Virus record (IMG/VR): IMGVR_UViG_3300045440_000056
Span: 1-57,448 of that record
Reading direction: 5' to 3' (one strand)
From: a virus
Length of the DNA: 57,448 nt
Shown: piece after piece, positions 25,063-35,400 of the stretch
Position numbering within the stretch: the first letter of the stretch is position 1
Layout: the number at the start of each line of letters is the position of its first letter
Translations under genes and position numbers: made by a program
Notes under the pieces: model-generated
What the model was told of the DNA's origin: nothing
The model's input: the letters and a program-made list of their open reading frames with translations, nothing else
The model's database searches: none

Positions 25063-28000
25063 AAGCACAAATTTTAAAAATTGCAGGAGTTAAATCTGAA
25101 AAGGAGTTCTATAAAAAGTTTCCTTCAGAAGAAGCCTTTATGAAGAAACATGGTAAAGAGTTTAAGAAAGCTCAAACTGGTGCTGCAATCAATGCATCAC
25201 AATTACATCAACCAGCTTTCAAACCTTTAAGTTATCAAACTCAATTTGATGATGTTGATAAAATGATGACAGGTTCTACAGAAGCTGAGAGACAAGCTGC
25301 ATTAGCTAAACAACAAGCTGCTGCTTCACAAGGTGGTGGTGGAGGTGGATTTGATATTGCTGGTCTTATGAAGTTAGCTGGTGGTGCTATGCAAGGAGGA
25401 GAAGGCATGGGTGATATGGGTGGAGCTGCAGCAGGTGCAAGTTCAGTGGCAGCAGCAGCAAGATATGGAATAGATATTCGTAAAGCACAAAATGGAACAG
25501 CTGCTTGGTATTCACAAAATCCTCCAGGAGGAGCAACTAATTATGGACAAGTACAACCTGCAAATCAATTAAAATCTATAGGTTCTACAAATCCTTTAGC
25601 TACTGGTGGTATAGGAGGATTCGATGTTTCTAAATTAGGTCCTCAAGGAGTTCAAGAAGAAAATACATGGTCTAAAGTGGGAGGAGCATTAGGTAAATAT
25701 GCAGGACCTGTTGGAGATGTTATTAGTGGTATTGGAGAATTGAAAAAAGAAAAAGAAGCAAGAAAAGCTGCTGAACAAGCAAGAGATGTAAGTAAGATAT
25801 CTCTTAAGGCAGCAGAGAGTGTTGATGTAGATGCAAGAAGACAACAATCTGAAAACATAGCTAAGCAAAGAGAAGCACAGATGCCAGTTAATACAGGAGA
25901 AGAATTCTTCCCTATATATGGTGTAGGTACAAATGTTCTTGCTAGAAACGGTATGATGTTACAAGATGGTGACAATGTTAAAGGAGATCTTCCATTAAAC
26001 ATGGCACTAAAAAATCCACAGTTTGCTGAACAACTGCGTGGACAAAGAAATAAAATTACTGAGGAAGAAGAAGTAGTCGAACCTGTAATGGAAGTAGGTC
26101 CAATATTTGGACCACAGAATGAGGAATATGATGACTTAGAACAAATAACTGATTACAGTGATCCAAATGAAATGACAGATGCACAGTCTGCTGCGTTCAT
26201 GGAAACATATAATAGAGATCAAGGTAAATCAACTGAAACATTTGATTCAAGTTCTGCTAGAGATACATGGGTTCATAAAACAGGACTACCATGGAGTGAA
26301 GCTAAGCGACTTGGTTACACTGGAGGTTCTGCCAAAGATAATACAAAACTATTAGCAGAGTTAAATGATCCTAGATTTAGAAAAGAAAATCTAAGAGATT
26401 CTGCGCCTAAACAAAGTACACAAACTAGAACACCTATTCAACATAGAGAAACTCCTACAGGAAAACTTACTCCTATTAAGAAACCTATACAATCATATGC
26501 AGAAGCAATGAAAGGTAAACCTAAATATGGAGGAGCTCAAGGAGATATCCATGTTCCTGATGAAGGAAACATGTTAACTAGAATAGGAGAGCGTGTAGCT
26601 AACCCAATGCAAACATTTGGACATTATGCTCAATATGGAGAGTTACCAGCAGAAGGTTTTTCTAAACATAGTAAAAATGCTTTTGATCAAGTGTTAGGAC
26701 TTAGAAATCCTGCATACTGGGCAAATGCTATAGGCAATGCTTCAGACTATGCAAGTGAAGGAGAATATAAAAAAGCAGCATGGGAAGCTTTGGATGCAGC
26801 ACCTGCTTTAGGTAAAATTAAATATGTTAAAAATATACCATTTAATAAAGGACTTCCTCCTGCTAGTGTGCGTAGAGCAGGTTATTTAGGAGAAGGGGCA
26901 AAGAGACTTGGAGCTGCTCCTGCAAGACAATTAACTGGAAAAGCTGCTAAACAAATTGCACCAACTAATGTTCCTAACTTTGTTATGCGTAAAGATGGTG
27001 GACCAGTAGGTGGAAATCCTGGAGAGATACAAAATACATTTGCTCCAAATGATATATACATGGATAGTGGATATGAACCATTAAATGATACTAATATAAA
27101 ACAATACTATCAAGGTGGAAGATTATATCAAATGCAAGATGGTGGAGCTGCTGCTGGTGGAGGAACTCCATGGGGAGCAATATCACAAAAAGCTACAGGT
27201 ATAGGACAATCACTAATGGGTGGTCAAAATGCTGGTGGTAAAATTGGTAGTACTGTTGGTTCAACTCTTGGTATGATAGGAGGTCCTATTGGTTCTGCAA
27301 TAGGTGGATTTGTTGGAGGTATAGCTGGTAATGCTTTAGATACTAATGCTAAGAGAATGAAGAAAGCACAAGATGCTACACAAAGAAACATGCAAGGAAT
27401 GGCTAATGCTAATATGGCTAAAGGTATTCAAGCACAGAACCAATCTTATATGGAAGATGGTGGATGGGTATCTAATGATTGGACTCCACAAGTTATAGCT
27501 TCATTCGGTGGTCTTAATGAACAAGAAGTTTATGACTATGCACATGAAGGAATGGATACACTAAGAGCTGGTGGACATCTAAGAGATTATACACCTCCTA
27601 GTGATAGAGCTATGGAAATATATGAAGATGGTGGTAAGATTCAATCTTATGGATTAGGTGGAGAGTTACAAACACATTGGGGTGGAGGAGCTGAAACTAT
27701 TTCACGTAATCCTTACTTACCTGGTACAGGAGAAACAGTAATGTTCAGAGGAAAGAGTCATGAAGAATATTCTCCTAATGGAGAAACAGGAATTGGTGTA
27801 ACTTACGGTGGTAACCCAGTAGAAGTAGAAAGAGGAGAACCTATGGTAGAATTAGAAGAGGGTGGAACAATAGATCCTGAAACAGGAGAAGTACAAAAAT
27901 CAGGAGTGGTGTTTGGTAACTTACAAATACCTAATCAATATATAGATATGCTAGGAGATAAAAATGCTAAAGGTAAAAAGTTTAAAAACTATGTAGCTGA

Positions 28001-29498
28001 TCTATCTAAGATAGAAGAGAAACAAAACAGTATTATAGATAAATCATCTAAGCAACTTAATGCTCTTGATCCTATAAACTCTTTTGATAAGTTAACACTT
28101 ACAGCATTGCAAGCTAACATACAAGGAGCTAATATGAAACTTAAAGAAATAGCTGATAGAAAAATAAATGCAGCATCTCTTCAGAATGCTATCAATGATA
28201 CAGCAGAAGAACGTGGATTAGTTGCTGATGATCTTGCTAGAGGTAAGGTAAAGATAGATAAAGAAGCTCAAAAACAATCTGCTAAGTTTGGTGGCAAGTT
28301 TACACAAGCACAAGATGGTGTATATAAAATAAAAGGTAACTTACCTGGTTCTATAGATTATAATCCTCTTGGGCAAACTCCTAGAGAAGATCTATGGAAA
28401 GATGAGAGTACATATGAAAATGTATGGAAACCGAAAGTGTACTCTGCATTTAGTGATCCTAGACGTGCTGAAGAATTAGTTAAAAATTTAGAATCATATA
28501 AAGGACAAGATTTTGAAGATGTACAAGCTGCTATTAAAAAAGGAAAAACACCTGAAGAAAAGAAAGCTATTGCAATTAAATTAGCAACAGATAAGAAAGT
28601 TGGACCTTTCCATTCAATTATGGATACTGTAATAAATCAAACATTACCTGATGTTACAGAAGCAAAAACTACACCAACAGTTACTACACCAGCTGCAACT
28701 AAAGAAGAGGTAGCAGTAGAAGAAACACCTGAGAAAACAAATTGGTGGGATACAGCAACAACTGCATTTAATGCAATACTTCCTAGTATTAGACCTAGTG
28801 ATGCAGAAGGATTGGATACAGCTCAGTTATATCCAGAGATGTTTGCTATGGCCACAAACCAAGTAGCTCCTGTACAAGCACAGACATTCCAACCTGATTT
28901 AGGAATTCCTTATGATATATCATATCAAGATCAATTGAATGCTAACCAAGCAGACTATAGAGCAGCACAAAGAATGATGGGTTACAATCCAGCAGCTCAA
29001 GCTAATCTAAATGCAGAAAAATATCAAGCTAATCAATCTGTACTAGCTAATCAATTCAGAGCTAATCAAGAAATGAAAGACAAAGTGTATAGTGAGAATA
29101 GAAACATGCTTAATCAAGCTAAGCTTACTAACCTAGGTATATTTGATAAGCAATACGAAAGACAGACAGAAGCATTAGCTAATACAAAAGCTACAACACA
29201 AGCTGCTTTGAATTCTATATCTGACAAGTATGCTAAGAATAAATTAGAGAACAGAGAGTTGAAAACATATGAGAATATGTACAACTATAGATTTGGTCCT
29301 AACTTCAGAGCACAGAATATGAATCCTTTAGCACAGTGGGATACAGATTATAAAGGAGCTTCATCAGAAGAACTTGAAGCTATGTCAGCTTATAAAAAAG
29401 CAAAAGAAAAACGAGAAGCTGCTGCTGCTAAGAAAGATGCTAAAGAAACTGATAAGAAAAGAAACGGTTCTATCGTAAAATCTTACAAGAATATATAA
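25059..29498 (+). CDS. Large cargo/ejection-type protein with repeated DGG motifs, 1479 aa
   Basis: The N-terminus is a basic helical segment (EFYKKFPSEEAFMKKHGKEF). Many short motifs of the form (A/M/E)(Q/E)(D/N/T)G(G) are scattered through it: KKAQTG about 37, RKAQNG about 143, RKDGGPVGG about 642, YQMQDGGAAAGGG about 688, YMEDGG about 797, YEDGG about 854, ELEEGG about 930 and TQAQDG about 1081. A glycine-rich hydrophobic patch at about 730-760 (GSTVGSTLGMIGGPIGSAIG) resembles membrane-active or glycine-zipper segments. The C-terminal 400 residues are coiled coil and Ala/Gln rich. It has the hallmarks of capsid cargo ejected into the host. The gene ends its transcription unit before a promoter-bearing gap. 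Confidence 0.65.
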   Translation: MKAQILKIAGVKSEKEFYKKFPSEEAFMKKHGKEFKKAQTGAAINASQLHQPAFKPLSYQTQFDDVDKMMTGSTEAERQAALAKQQAAASQGGGGGGFDIAGLMKLAGGAMQGGEGMGDMGGAAAGASSVAAAARYGIDIRKAQNGTAAWYSQNPPGGATNYGQVQPANQLKSIGSTNPLATGGIGGFDVSKLGPQGVQEENTWSKVGGALGKYAGPVGDVISGIGELKKEKEARKAAEQARDVSKISLKAAESVDVDARRQQSENIAKQREAQMPVNTGEEFFPIYGVGTNVLARNGMMLQDGDNVKGDLPLNMALKNPQFAEQLRGQRNKITEEEEVVEPVMEVGPIFGPQNEEYDDLEQITDYSDPNEMTDAQSAAFMETYNRDQGKSTETFDSSSARDTWVHKTGLPWSEAKRLGYTGGSAKDNTKLLAELNDPRFRKENLRDSAPKQSTQTRTPIQHRETPTGKLTPIKKPIQSYAEAMKGKPKYGGAQGDIHVPDEGNMLTRIGERVANPMQTFGHYAQYGELPAEGFSKHSKNAFDQVLGLRNPAYWANAIGNASDYASEGEYKKAAWEALDAAPALGKIKYVKNIPFNKGLPPASVRRAGYLGEGAKRLGAAPARQLTGKAAKQIAPTNVPNFVMRKDGGPVGGNPGEIQNTFAPNDIYMDSGYEPLNDTNIKQYYQGGRLYQMQDGGAAAGGGTPWGAISQKATGIGQSLMGGQNAGGKIGSTVGSTLGMIGGPIGSAIGGFVGGIAGNALDTNAKRMKKAQDATQRNMQGMANANMAKGIQAQNQSYMEDGGWVSNDWTPQVIASFGGLNEQEVYDYAHEGMDTLRAGGHLRDYTPPSDRAMEIYEDGGKIQSYGLGGELQTHWGGGAETISRNPYLPGTGETVMFRGKSHEEYSPNGETGIGVTYGGNPVEVERGEPMVELEEGGTIDPETGEVQKSGVVFGNLQIPNQYIDMLGDKNAKGKKFKNYVADLSKIEEKQNSIIDKSSKQLNALDPINSFDKLTLTALQANIQGANMKLKEIADRKINAASLQNAINDTAEERGLVADDLARGKVKIDKEAQKQSAKFGGKFTQAQDGVYKIKGNLPGSIDYNPLGQTPREDLWKDESTYENVWKPKVYSAFSDPRRAEELVKNLESYKGQDFEDVQAAIKKGKTPEEKKAIAIKLATDKKVGPFHSIMDTVINQTLPDVTEAKTTPTVTTPAATKEEVAVEETPEKTNWWDTATTAFNAILPSIRPSDAEGLDTAQLYPEMFAMATNQVAPVQAQTFQPDLGIPYDISYQDQLNANQADYRAAQRMMGYNPAAQANLNAEKYQANQSVLANQFRANQEMKDKVYSENRNMLNQAKLTNLGIFDKQYERQTEALANTKATTQAALNSISDKYAKNKLENRELKTYENMYNYRFGPNFRAQNMNPLAQWDTDYKGASSEELEAMSAYKKAKEKREAAAAKKDAKETDKKRNGSIVKSYKNI

Positions 29499-29539
29499 CT
29501 AAACTCATTATAAAAAATTACTACAAAATGTTATTAAAT

Positions 29540-29570
29540 TTTGATAGTATAATAATTTAAATTAAATTTG
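29540..29570 (+). promoter_or_regulatory. Bacteroidota-type promoter of the cargo/polymerase operon
   Basis: TTTG at 29540-29543 and TAAATTTG at 29563-29570 are separated by exactly 19 bases, a full match to the Bacteroidota consensus TTTG-N19-21-TAnnTTTG. The ATG of the 940-aa gene is 37 bases further on, leaving a short A/T-rich leader. It lies in one of the few gaps within the structural genes. Confidence 0.75.
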
Positions 29571-29607
29571 CTAATCTACATATTTATATGTATTAAAATA
29601 ACAGACT

Positions 29608-32430
29608 ATGGCTTCATGGGCAGATAAAATCCCTACTTTCAATCCTTATGTGCAACAACTTCCTGTAGATGCTATGGTGAAGGTTGGTATGGCTAAACAA
29701 GCTCAATATGAGGAAGGGGTACAAAAAATACAAACAAGCATTGACAATGTTGCAGGACTAGATGTTGCCAATGAAGTAGATAAAAAATACTTACAATCTA
29801 AACTTAACTCATTAGGTAATAACTTAAAACTGGTGGCTGCTGGAGATTTTTCTAATTTCCAGTTAGTCAACTCTGTTTCTGGTATGGCTAAACAAATTAC
29901 CAAAGATCAGAATGTTATTAATGCTGTAGGTTCAACTGCTTGGTTGAGAAAACAACAAGGGATAATAGAGAAAGATACAACTGATGGTAAGTCTAATCCT
30001 GCTAATGTTGAACATTTTAACAAGCGTGCACAAGCTTATTTAAACTCTACTAAGCCAGGACAAAAGTTTAACGATAGTTATATAAATTATTTTGATGTAG
30101 ATAAGTTTACAAAAGAAACATTTGATGCAATTAAGCCTGATGGATTTTCTTATGATATGATATATCAATTAGATAAGAATGGTAAACCTATGGCAGATGC
30201 TAAAGGGAATCTTATCTATTCTCCTACAATGACTAGGATGGATAAAGAAGGAATTTTTCCACCAAAAGTTAAAGCAACCTTAGAGCAAATCTTTTCAGAT
30301 CCAAGAGTCAATCAACAATTAGATATTACAGGTCAATATAATTATAGAGGTTTAAATTCTGAACAACTCTCACAAAAAATTATAAAACAGAAACAGGTTA
30401 TAATGGGTGACTATGAAAATCAAATGAATGATCTCACTCTTCAGAAAAGTATGGGGAAAGATGTTCAAAAAGATATTGATAGCTTAACAACTAAAATGAC
30501 AAATGCTGCAGCTTCATATGATGAATATGCTGGTTTAGCTAATACAAATCCAGATGGTGTAAGAGGAGCTTTATATAAAGATGATGTCACTGCTAGGTAT
30601 ACAACCATGTATGGACAAATCAAAGATAAGTCACAAGTGATGGAAAATCCAGGATGGAATCAAAACTGGAAAATGCAAGTTGAAGCTAATGCACAATCTA
30701 GATTTGCACAAACATTGAATCAACAAAAGATTGCTCATGCTGATACAATGGCATTAGGTTGGGCTAATAATGCTCAAAGAGAAAGATTAGCCACTTTAGC
30801 AGCAAAAGGTAAGAAACAAACTTTAGGTGGAGCTGATAAAGGACTTGGTACAGGTCCTGGAGGAACACCAAGTGAACAAGCAGCTCAATCTGCTGCAATT
30901 GAAACAATGCGAGTACAAGCTACTGATTTTGAAAATGCAGCTAATGATTATTCTAATGCTTCAAATTCATTTATATGGGAAACTGTGTTTTCAAAAATTC
31001 CTAGTAATGGCACTAAGCTTAAAGGATTGATGGATAAAGGAATGAAACGTGATGCAGCTATTAATTTAATGATAAGCAATGGTGCTAAACAATCTGGTCA
31101 AACTTCAGAAGAATATAAATCGTATTGGTCAGATAGAGCATCTGTAGAATATAAAAAATTAACACCAGAGCAACAAAGTGCACGTCCAGTGATTGCAGAT
31201 ACATACCATGCATTTAGAAACTCTAAACGTATATTTGATAGTCAATTGGCAGCTAATGAAAAGATTCAAAAACAAACAAAAGCTGAACTTGGAGAAGTAG
31301 GTAAGAAACTTGCAATGACAAATGTTCAACCACAAACTATTACATATAAAGATAAAACCTATAAGTTAGATAAACAAGATATGCTTGATCTTGCTATCTA
31401 TAAAAAAGGTAATTTAGGATTTATGCAATCTATATTTGGTGGAGATGATGCTAGACTTCTTGAACAAGAATCAAAATTTGCTCTTGCTAGATTAGCTAAG
31501 AGAGGAAAAGCAGCTGTGGCAGAAGCTTATATTAAAGATAATGAAAATGTTAATGTAGATAAAAATGGTAAAGCAACTCGTATGACAGATACTGGAGTTT
31601 GGGGAGCTATAAAAGGACTTACAGATATTCCAACAAGACTTATGTATCAATCTGAAGGATGGGGAGGAACTACTAGAAATTGGAACCAAACTCATTCTGT
31701 AGAAGGTTTATTAAACAATGAAGTTTATTCAAAAGGTCTTCAAAGAAAAGCTGAAATTATACAACAGCATTATAATATTCATCCAAATAGAAACATTAAT
31801 ATAGTAACAGGAGATACTGAAACTGATAAAGGTACAATTGCACAACTTAAACGTTGGGCTGGTGAAGCTGTAACAGGAGCAGGAAACTTATCTCCAGGTT
31901 ATAAAGAATTTGGAAAAGATATTTCAGGAAAAATAGATGATCTCCATATAGGTGGCAGAACTATTTTTGATGAAGATAATAACCCTATGGTTGAAGTGGT
32001 AGTATATGATAAAGATAATAGTACAAGAAAATCAGGTCTTACGTTAACACCTGATCAAGCTGCTAATATTGGAATTGATCTTGGTACATTATATGAAAGT
32101 AAAGAAGCTTCTGCACTTAGAAATAAATTAAACTTTAACAACTATCAAACTTCTATATTAGATCCTTCACAAGTATCTACATATATTAAAGAAGATTCAT
32201 ACTATGATAGAACTGATTTCCCAGGAATGAAAGGTAATAAAACATTTGATGTCCAATCGCACATTGTATACAATAATGGAAAATACTATCCTTTTGTATA
32301 TGTATCAGATGGTAGTAGAAAAACTGTAAAACAATTAAATGGTGATGAAAATTTAGAAAACTTATTAACAAGTCTTAAAACTGTAGTTACACCAAATTTT
32401 GTACAAGGTTTAATAACAACACCAAACTAA
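29608..32430 (+). CDS. Conserved crAss-like cargo/internal virion protein, 940 aa
   Basis: The N-terminus (FNPYVQQLPVDAMVKVGMAK, then QAQYEEGVQKIQTSIDNVAG, LQSKLNSLGNNLKL, FSNFQLVNSVSGMAKQI) is a helical block I recognise as conserved among crAss-like virion proteins upstream of the RNA polymerase genes. The rest is mixed helix and coil: a long helical region at 240-300, a charged region at 340-400, then a beta-rich C-terminus (DLHIGGRTIFDEDNNPMVEV, KYYPFVYVSDGSRK). No catalytic motif is evident. Its own promoter lies immediately upstream, and it is followed after 19 bases by the giant polymerase gene. It is probably packaged and ejected with the polymerase. Confidence 0.7.
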   Translation: MASWADKIPTFNPYVQQLPVDAMVKVGMAKQAQYEEGVQKIQTSIDNVAGLDVANEVDKKYLQSKLNSLGNNLKLVAAGDFSNFQLVNSVSGMAKQITKDQNVINAVGSTAWLRKQQGIIEKDTTDGKSNPANVEHFNKRAQAYLNSTKPGQKFNDSYINYFDVDKFTKETFDAIKPDGFSYDMIYQLDKNGKPMADAKGNLIYSPTMTRMDKEGIFPPKVKATLEQIFSDPRVNQQLDITGQYNYRGLNSEQLSQKIIKQKQVIMGDYENQMNDLTLQKSMGKDVQKDIDSLTTKMTNAAASYDEYAGLANTNPDGVRGALYKDDVTARYTTMYGQIKDKSQVMENPGWNQNWKMQVEANAQSRFAQTLNQQKIAHADTMALGWANNAQRERLATLAAKGKKQTLGGADKGLGTGPGGTPSEQAAQSAAIETMRVQATDFENAANDYSNASNSFIWETVFSKIPSNGTKLKGLMDKGMKRDAAINLMISNGAKQSGQTSEEYKSYWSDRASVEYKKLTPEQQSARPVIADTYHAFRNSKRIFDSQLAANEKIQKQTKAELGEVGKKLAMTNVQPQTITYKDKTYKLDKQDMLDLAIYKKGNLGFMQSIFGGDDARLLEQESKFALARLAKRGKAAVAEAYIKDNENVNVDKNGKATRMTDTGVWGAIKGLTDIPTRLMYQSEGWGGTTRNWNQTHSVEGLLNNEVYSKGLQRKAEIIQQHYNIHPNRNINIVTGDTETDKGTIAQLKRWAGEAVTGAGNLSPGYKEFGKDISGKIDDLHIGGRTIFDEDNNPMVEVVVYDKDNSTRKSGLTLTPDQAANIGIDLGTLYESKEASALRNKLNFNNYQTSILDPSQVSTYIKEDSYYDRTDFPGMKGNKTFDVQSHIVYNNGKYYPFVYVSDGSRKTVKQLNGDENLENLLTSLKTVVTPNFVQGLITTPN

Positions 32431-32449
32431 CAATACCAAATTAATAATT

Positions 32450-35400
32450 ATGCTTCAACCAGATAAAGAAAATTATATAAATAGAAAAGCTGTTTCTGTA
32501 GGTCTTCCTTCTACGCCAATTGTTCCTAATGTTGGATTTAGTAAAGGTGGTAGAAATAATAGTGAACCAGGTCAAAACATATCTGCTCTTGATATGTGGG
32601 ATCAAGCATTAGCTGCACCTAAAAAGTTAGGTGTAGCAGATATTCCTGTTTCATCTTTTTATACAGGTACTAGATACAAAGCAACTTTACCTGGAACAGA
32701 CTATGAAGAGATGGCTGCTAATGGTCAAACTCGTGCTGATAGATGGGCTAATGGTTCATTGAAAATGTTAGGTACTGCAGCTACATCTTTTATTTCTGGT
32801 ACTGTAGGACTTGTAGCTGGCATAGGTTCTGCAGTTAGAGATCAAAGACTTGCTTCTTTAATTGATAATCCTGTTACAAGAGAGATGGATAATGTAATGA
32901 AGTATATGGAAGACTATGCTCCTAACTATTATTCACGTCAAGAAAGAGATGCTAAGTGGTGGTCTCCAGATAATATTCTTACAGCAAACTTTTGGTCTGA
33001 CAAGGTATTAAAAAATCTCGGTTATTCTGTTGGAGCTATAGGGGGTGGAGTTGCTTGGGGAACTTTATTCAAATCAATTGGACTTACCAATAAATTAGTT
33101 CAAGCTGGTAGAGGAATGGAAGCTGCTACAGCTATTGAAGAATCAATGTCTGCTGTACCAAACATGCAAAAACTTAATGCATTTGAGAATGCTCTAAGTT
33201 CTCTTTCACAAAAATATATTAAATCTCCAGTATCATCTGTATTAAAAGATTCTGATAGAATTCTTACTTCTACTATGGGTACATTTGGTGAAGCTTCTAT
33301 GGAAGGTCTTCAAGGAATGAATAAGTATAGACAAGATGCAATAGATGAATATAGAAGTATACATGGTGTAGATCCTACAGGGGATATACTAGATAAAATT
33401 AACAAATCTGCAGATCAAGTTGGTATGTATATCTGGGGAGCTAATAGTCTTTTACTAACAGGTACAAACTATATTCAGTTACCAAAGATATTAGGAAGCT
33501 CTAGAAAAGTTGACAAAGCTTTAATTAATACTATTGAGAGAGATGTTGAGACTGGTTTGTTTAAACAAGCAGTTCCAGCTACTAGATTTGGAAGACTTGC
33601 TCAAAAAGTAAAAGGGGTGGGTCAAGTGTTGTTTGCTCCTTCAGAAGCTTTTGAAGAGGGTATGCAATCATCTATTCAAACAGGTGTAAATAATTATTTT
33701 CAACGTGCACGTCAGAGTAAACAAGATACTAGTGAGTTCCTAGGTACATTACATGGAGCTATGAGTAATATTTTTGGTGAAGGTATTCATGATACACTAA
33801 CTACTAAAGAAGGAATAGAAAGTATTCTTATTGGTGGTATATCAGGAGGAATTCAACAAGGTGGTATCATTGGTACATATAAAAACAAAGAAGGTCAAAC
33901 AAGAGTTGGTATTGGTAAGTCAGGAGTGATAGCTGAACAAGGATTATTTGGTGGTGGTGGAGAGAGACAAGCTAACACTGATATTGCTGTAGCTGCTCTT
34001 AATAAATCAAATATACAGAAACAACTTAAAGATGGAATTAAGTATTTAGGAATAGGAATAGGTTCTCAGAAACTGAGACAAGATGCTATTGCTAACAATG
34101 ATGTTCTTTCTGAAAAAGATTATGAAGCTGATTTTACACTTTCTTATTTAATGCCTAGAATTAAATATGGTAAAATTGATTCTGTAAAAGAAGAACTTGA
34201 TTTATATAAAAGTCAAGCAATGGATCCAAATGGATTTAGAGAATTAGTAAGAGGAGGAATTGCTAATGAAAATGAAACTAGTGAACAATTTATAACTAGA
34301 ATAACTAATCTACAGAACTTATCAAATGATGTAGAAACATTATATGGTAAAATAAATGATAAGTATGAGAATGAAGTGAATGATAAAGGGCAAATCAAAT
34401 ACACAGATGATGTAATTGATAAGCTTGTATATTCTGCAGCTAAGATTAAAGATTATGATGCACGTATCCCAGGAGTAAGTAATGCTCTTGCAGGAACAGG
34501 TATTGACACACAATCATTTTTAGATGCTTTATTTCAAAAAGAAGGATCTTCCACTGAGAACATCACTGCTGCATTAGCAACTATTGATGCTTTAGATATT
34601 ACTAATGATGAAAAGGAAGATCTTAGAAAGAGTTTATATGATCTTGCAGAACTTTCTTTGAGAAGAAAGGAAATGATTGATCAGTATAATGATATACTAG
34701 ATAAGCCAAGTAACTTTAAAGAACCTGAAGAACCTGACACTGTAAAAGAAGAAGAGGGTGTAGTTTCTGCAGAAACAATGGAAGAAGAAATCCTTGGGCA
34801 AGAAATTGTTGCAGAAGGTGTACCATTTGTTAAAGTGAAAACTAAAGATGGTCAAAGGAACTTAGAGATTGGTACTGAATATTTTGTTGGTAAGGGTGTA
34901 GATTATGAAAAAGAAGGACTTAACTCTCCTGTTCCTATTTCTAAACTTACTATTATAGGAGAGAATCCTGATGGAACAATTAAAATAAAAGCAGACAATG
35001 GTGACATCAGAGATATATCTAAGAGTATACTTGAGAATTATAAACTTGGAAAGGTATCATCTCTTAAAGCTAACAAGACAGCTAACTTCTTTTATAATCA
35101 TAGGAATGATCTTTATCAATATAACTTTGGTAAAAACTTTGGTGGAGTAAAACAAGGTAGACTTGAGTTACAAGATGGTAAATTATACTTTGTATATTTA
35201 AACCAAGATGGTAAGGTGGATAAGAAACAATTATTCAACTCACACTTTATTGCACAGGAAGGTTATGATACAGCTAGAATTACTAAAGTTGGTAATGTTA
35301 AATCAGAAACTGCAGAACAAAAAGTTTCTAGAGAAGAATTTACATCTCCAGAAGAAATAGAAAAACAAAAACAAACACTTGCTAAGAATAGAGAAGCAAG

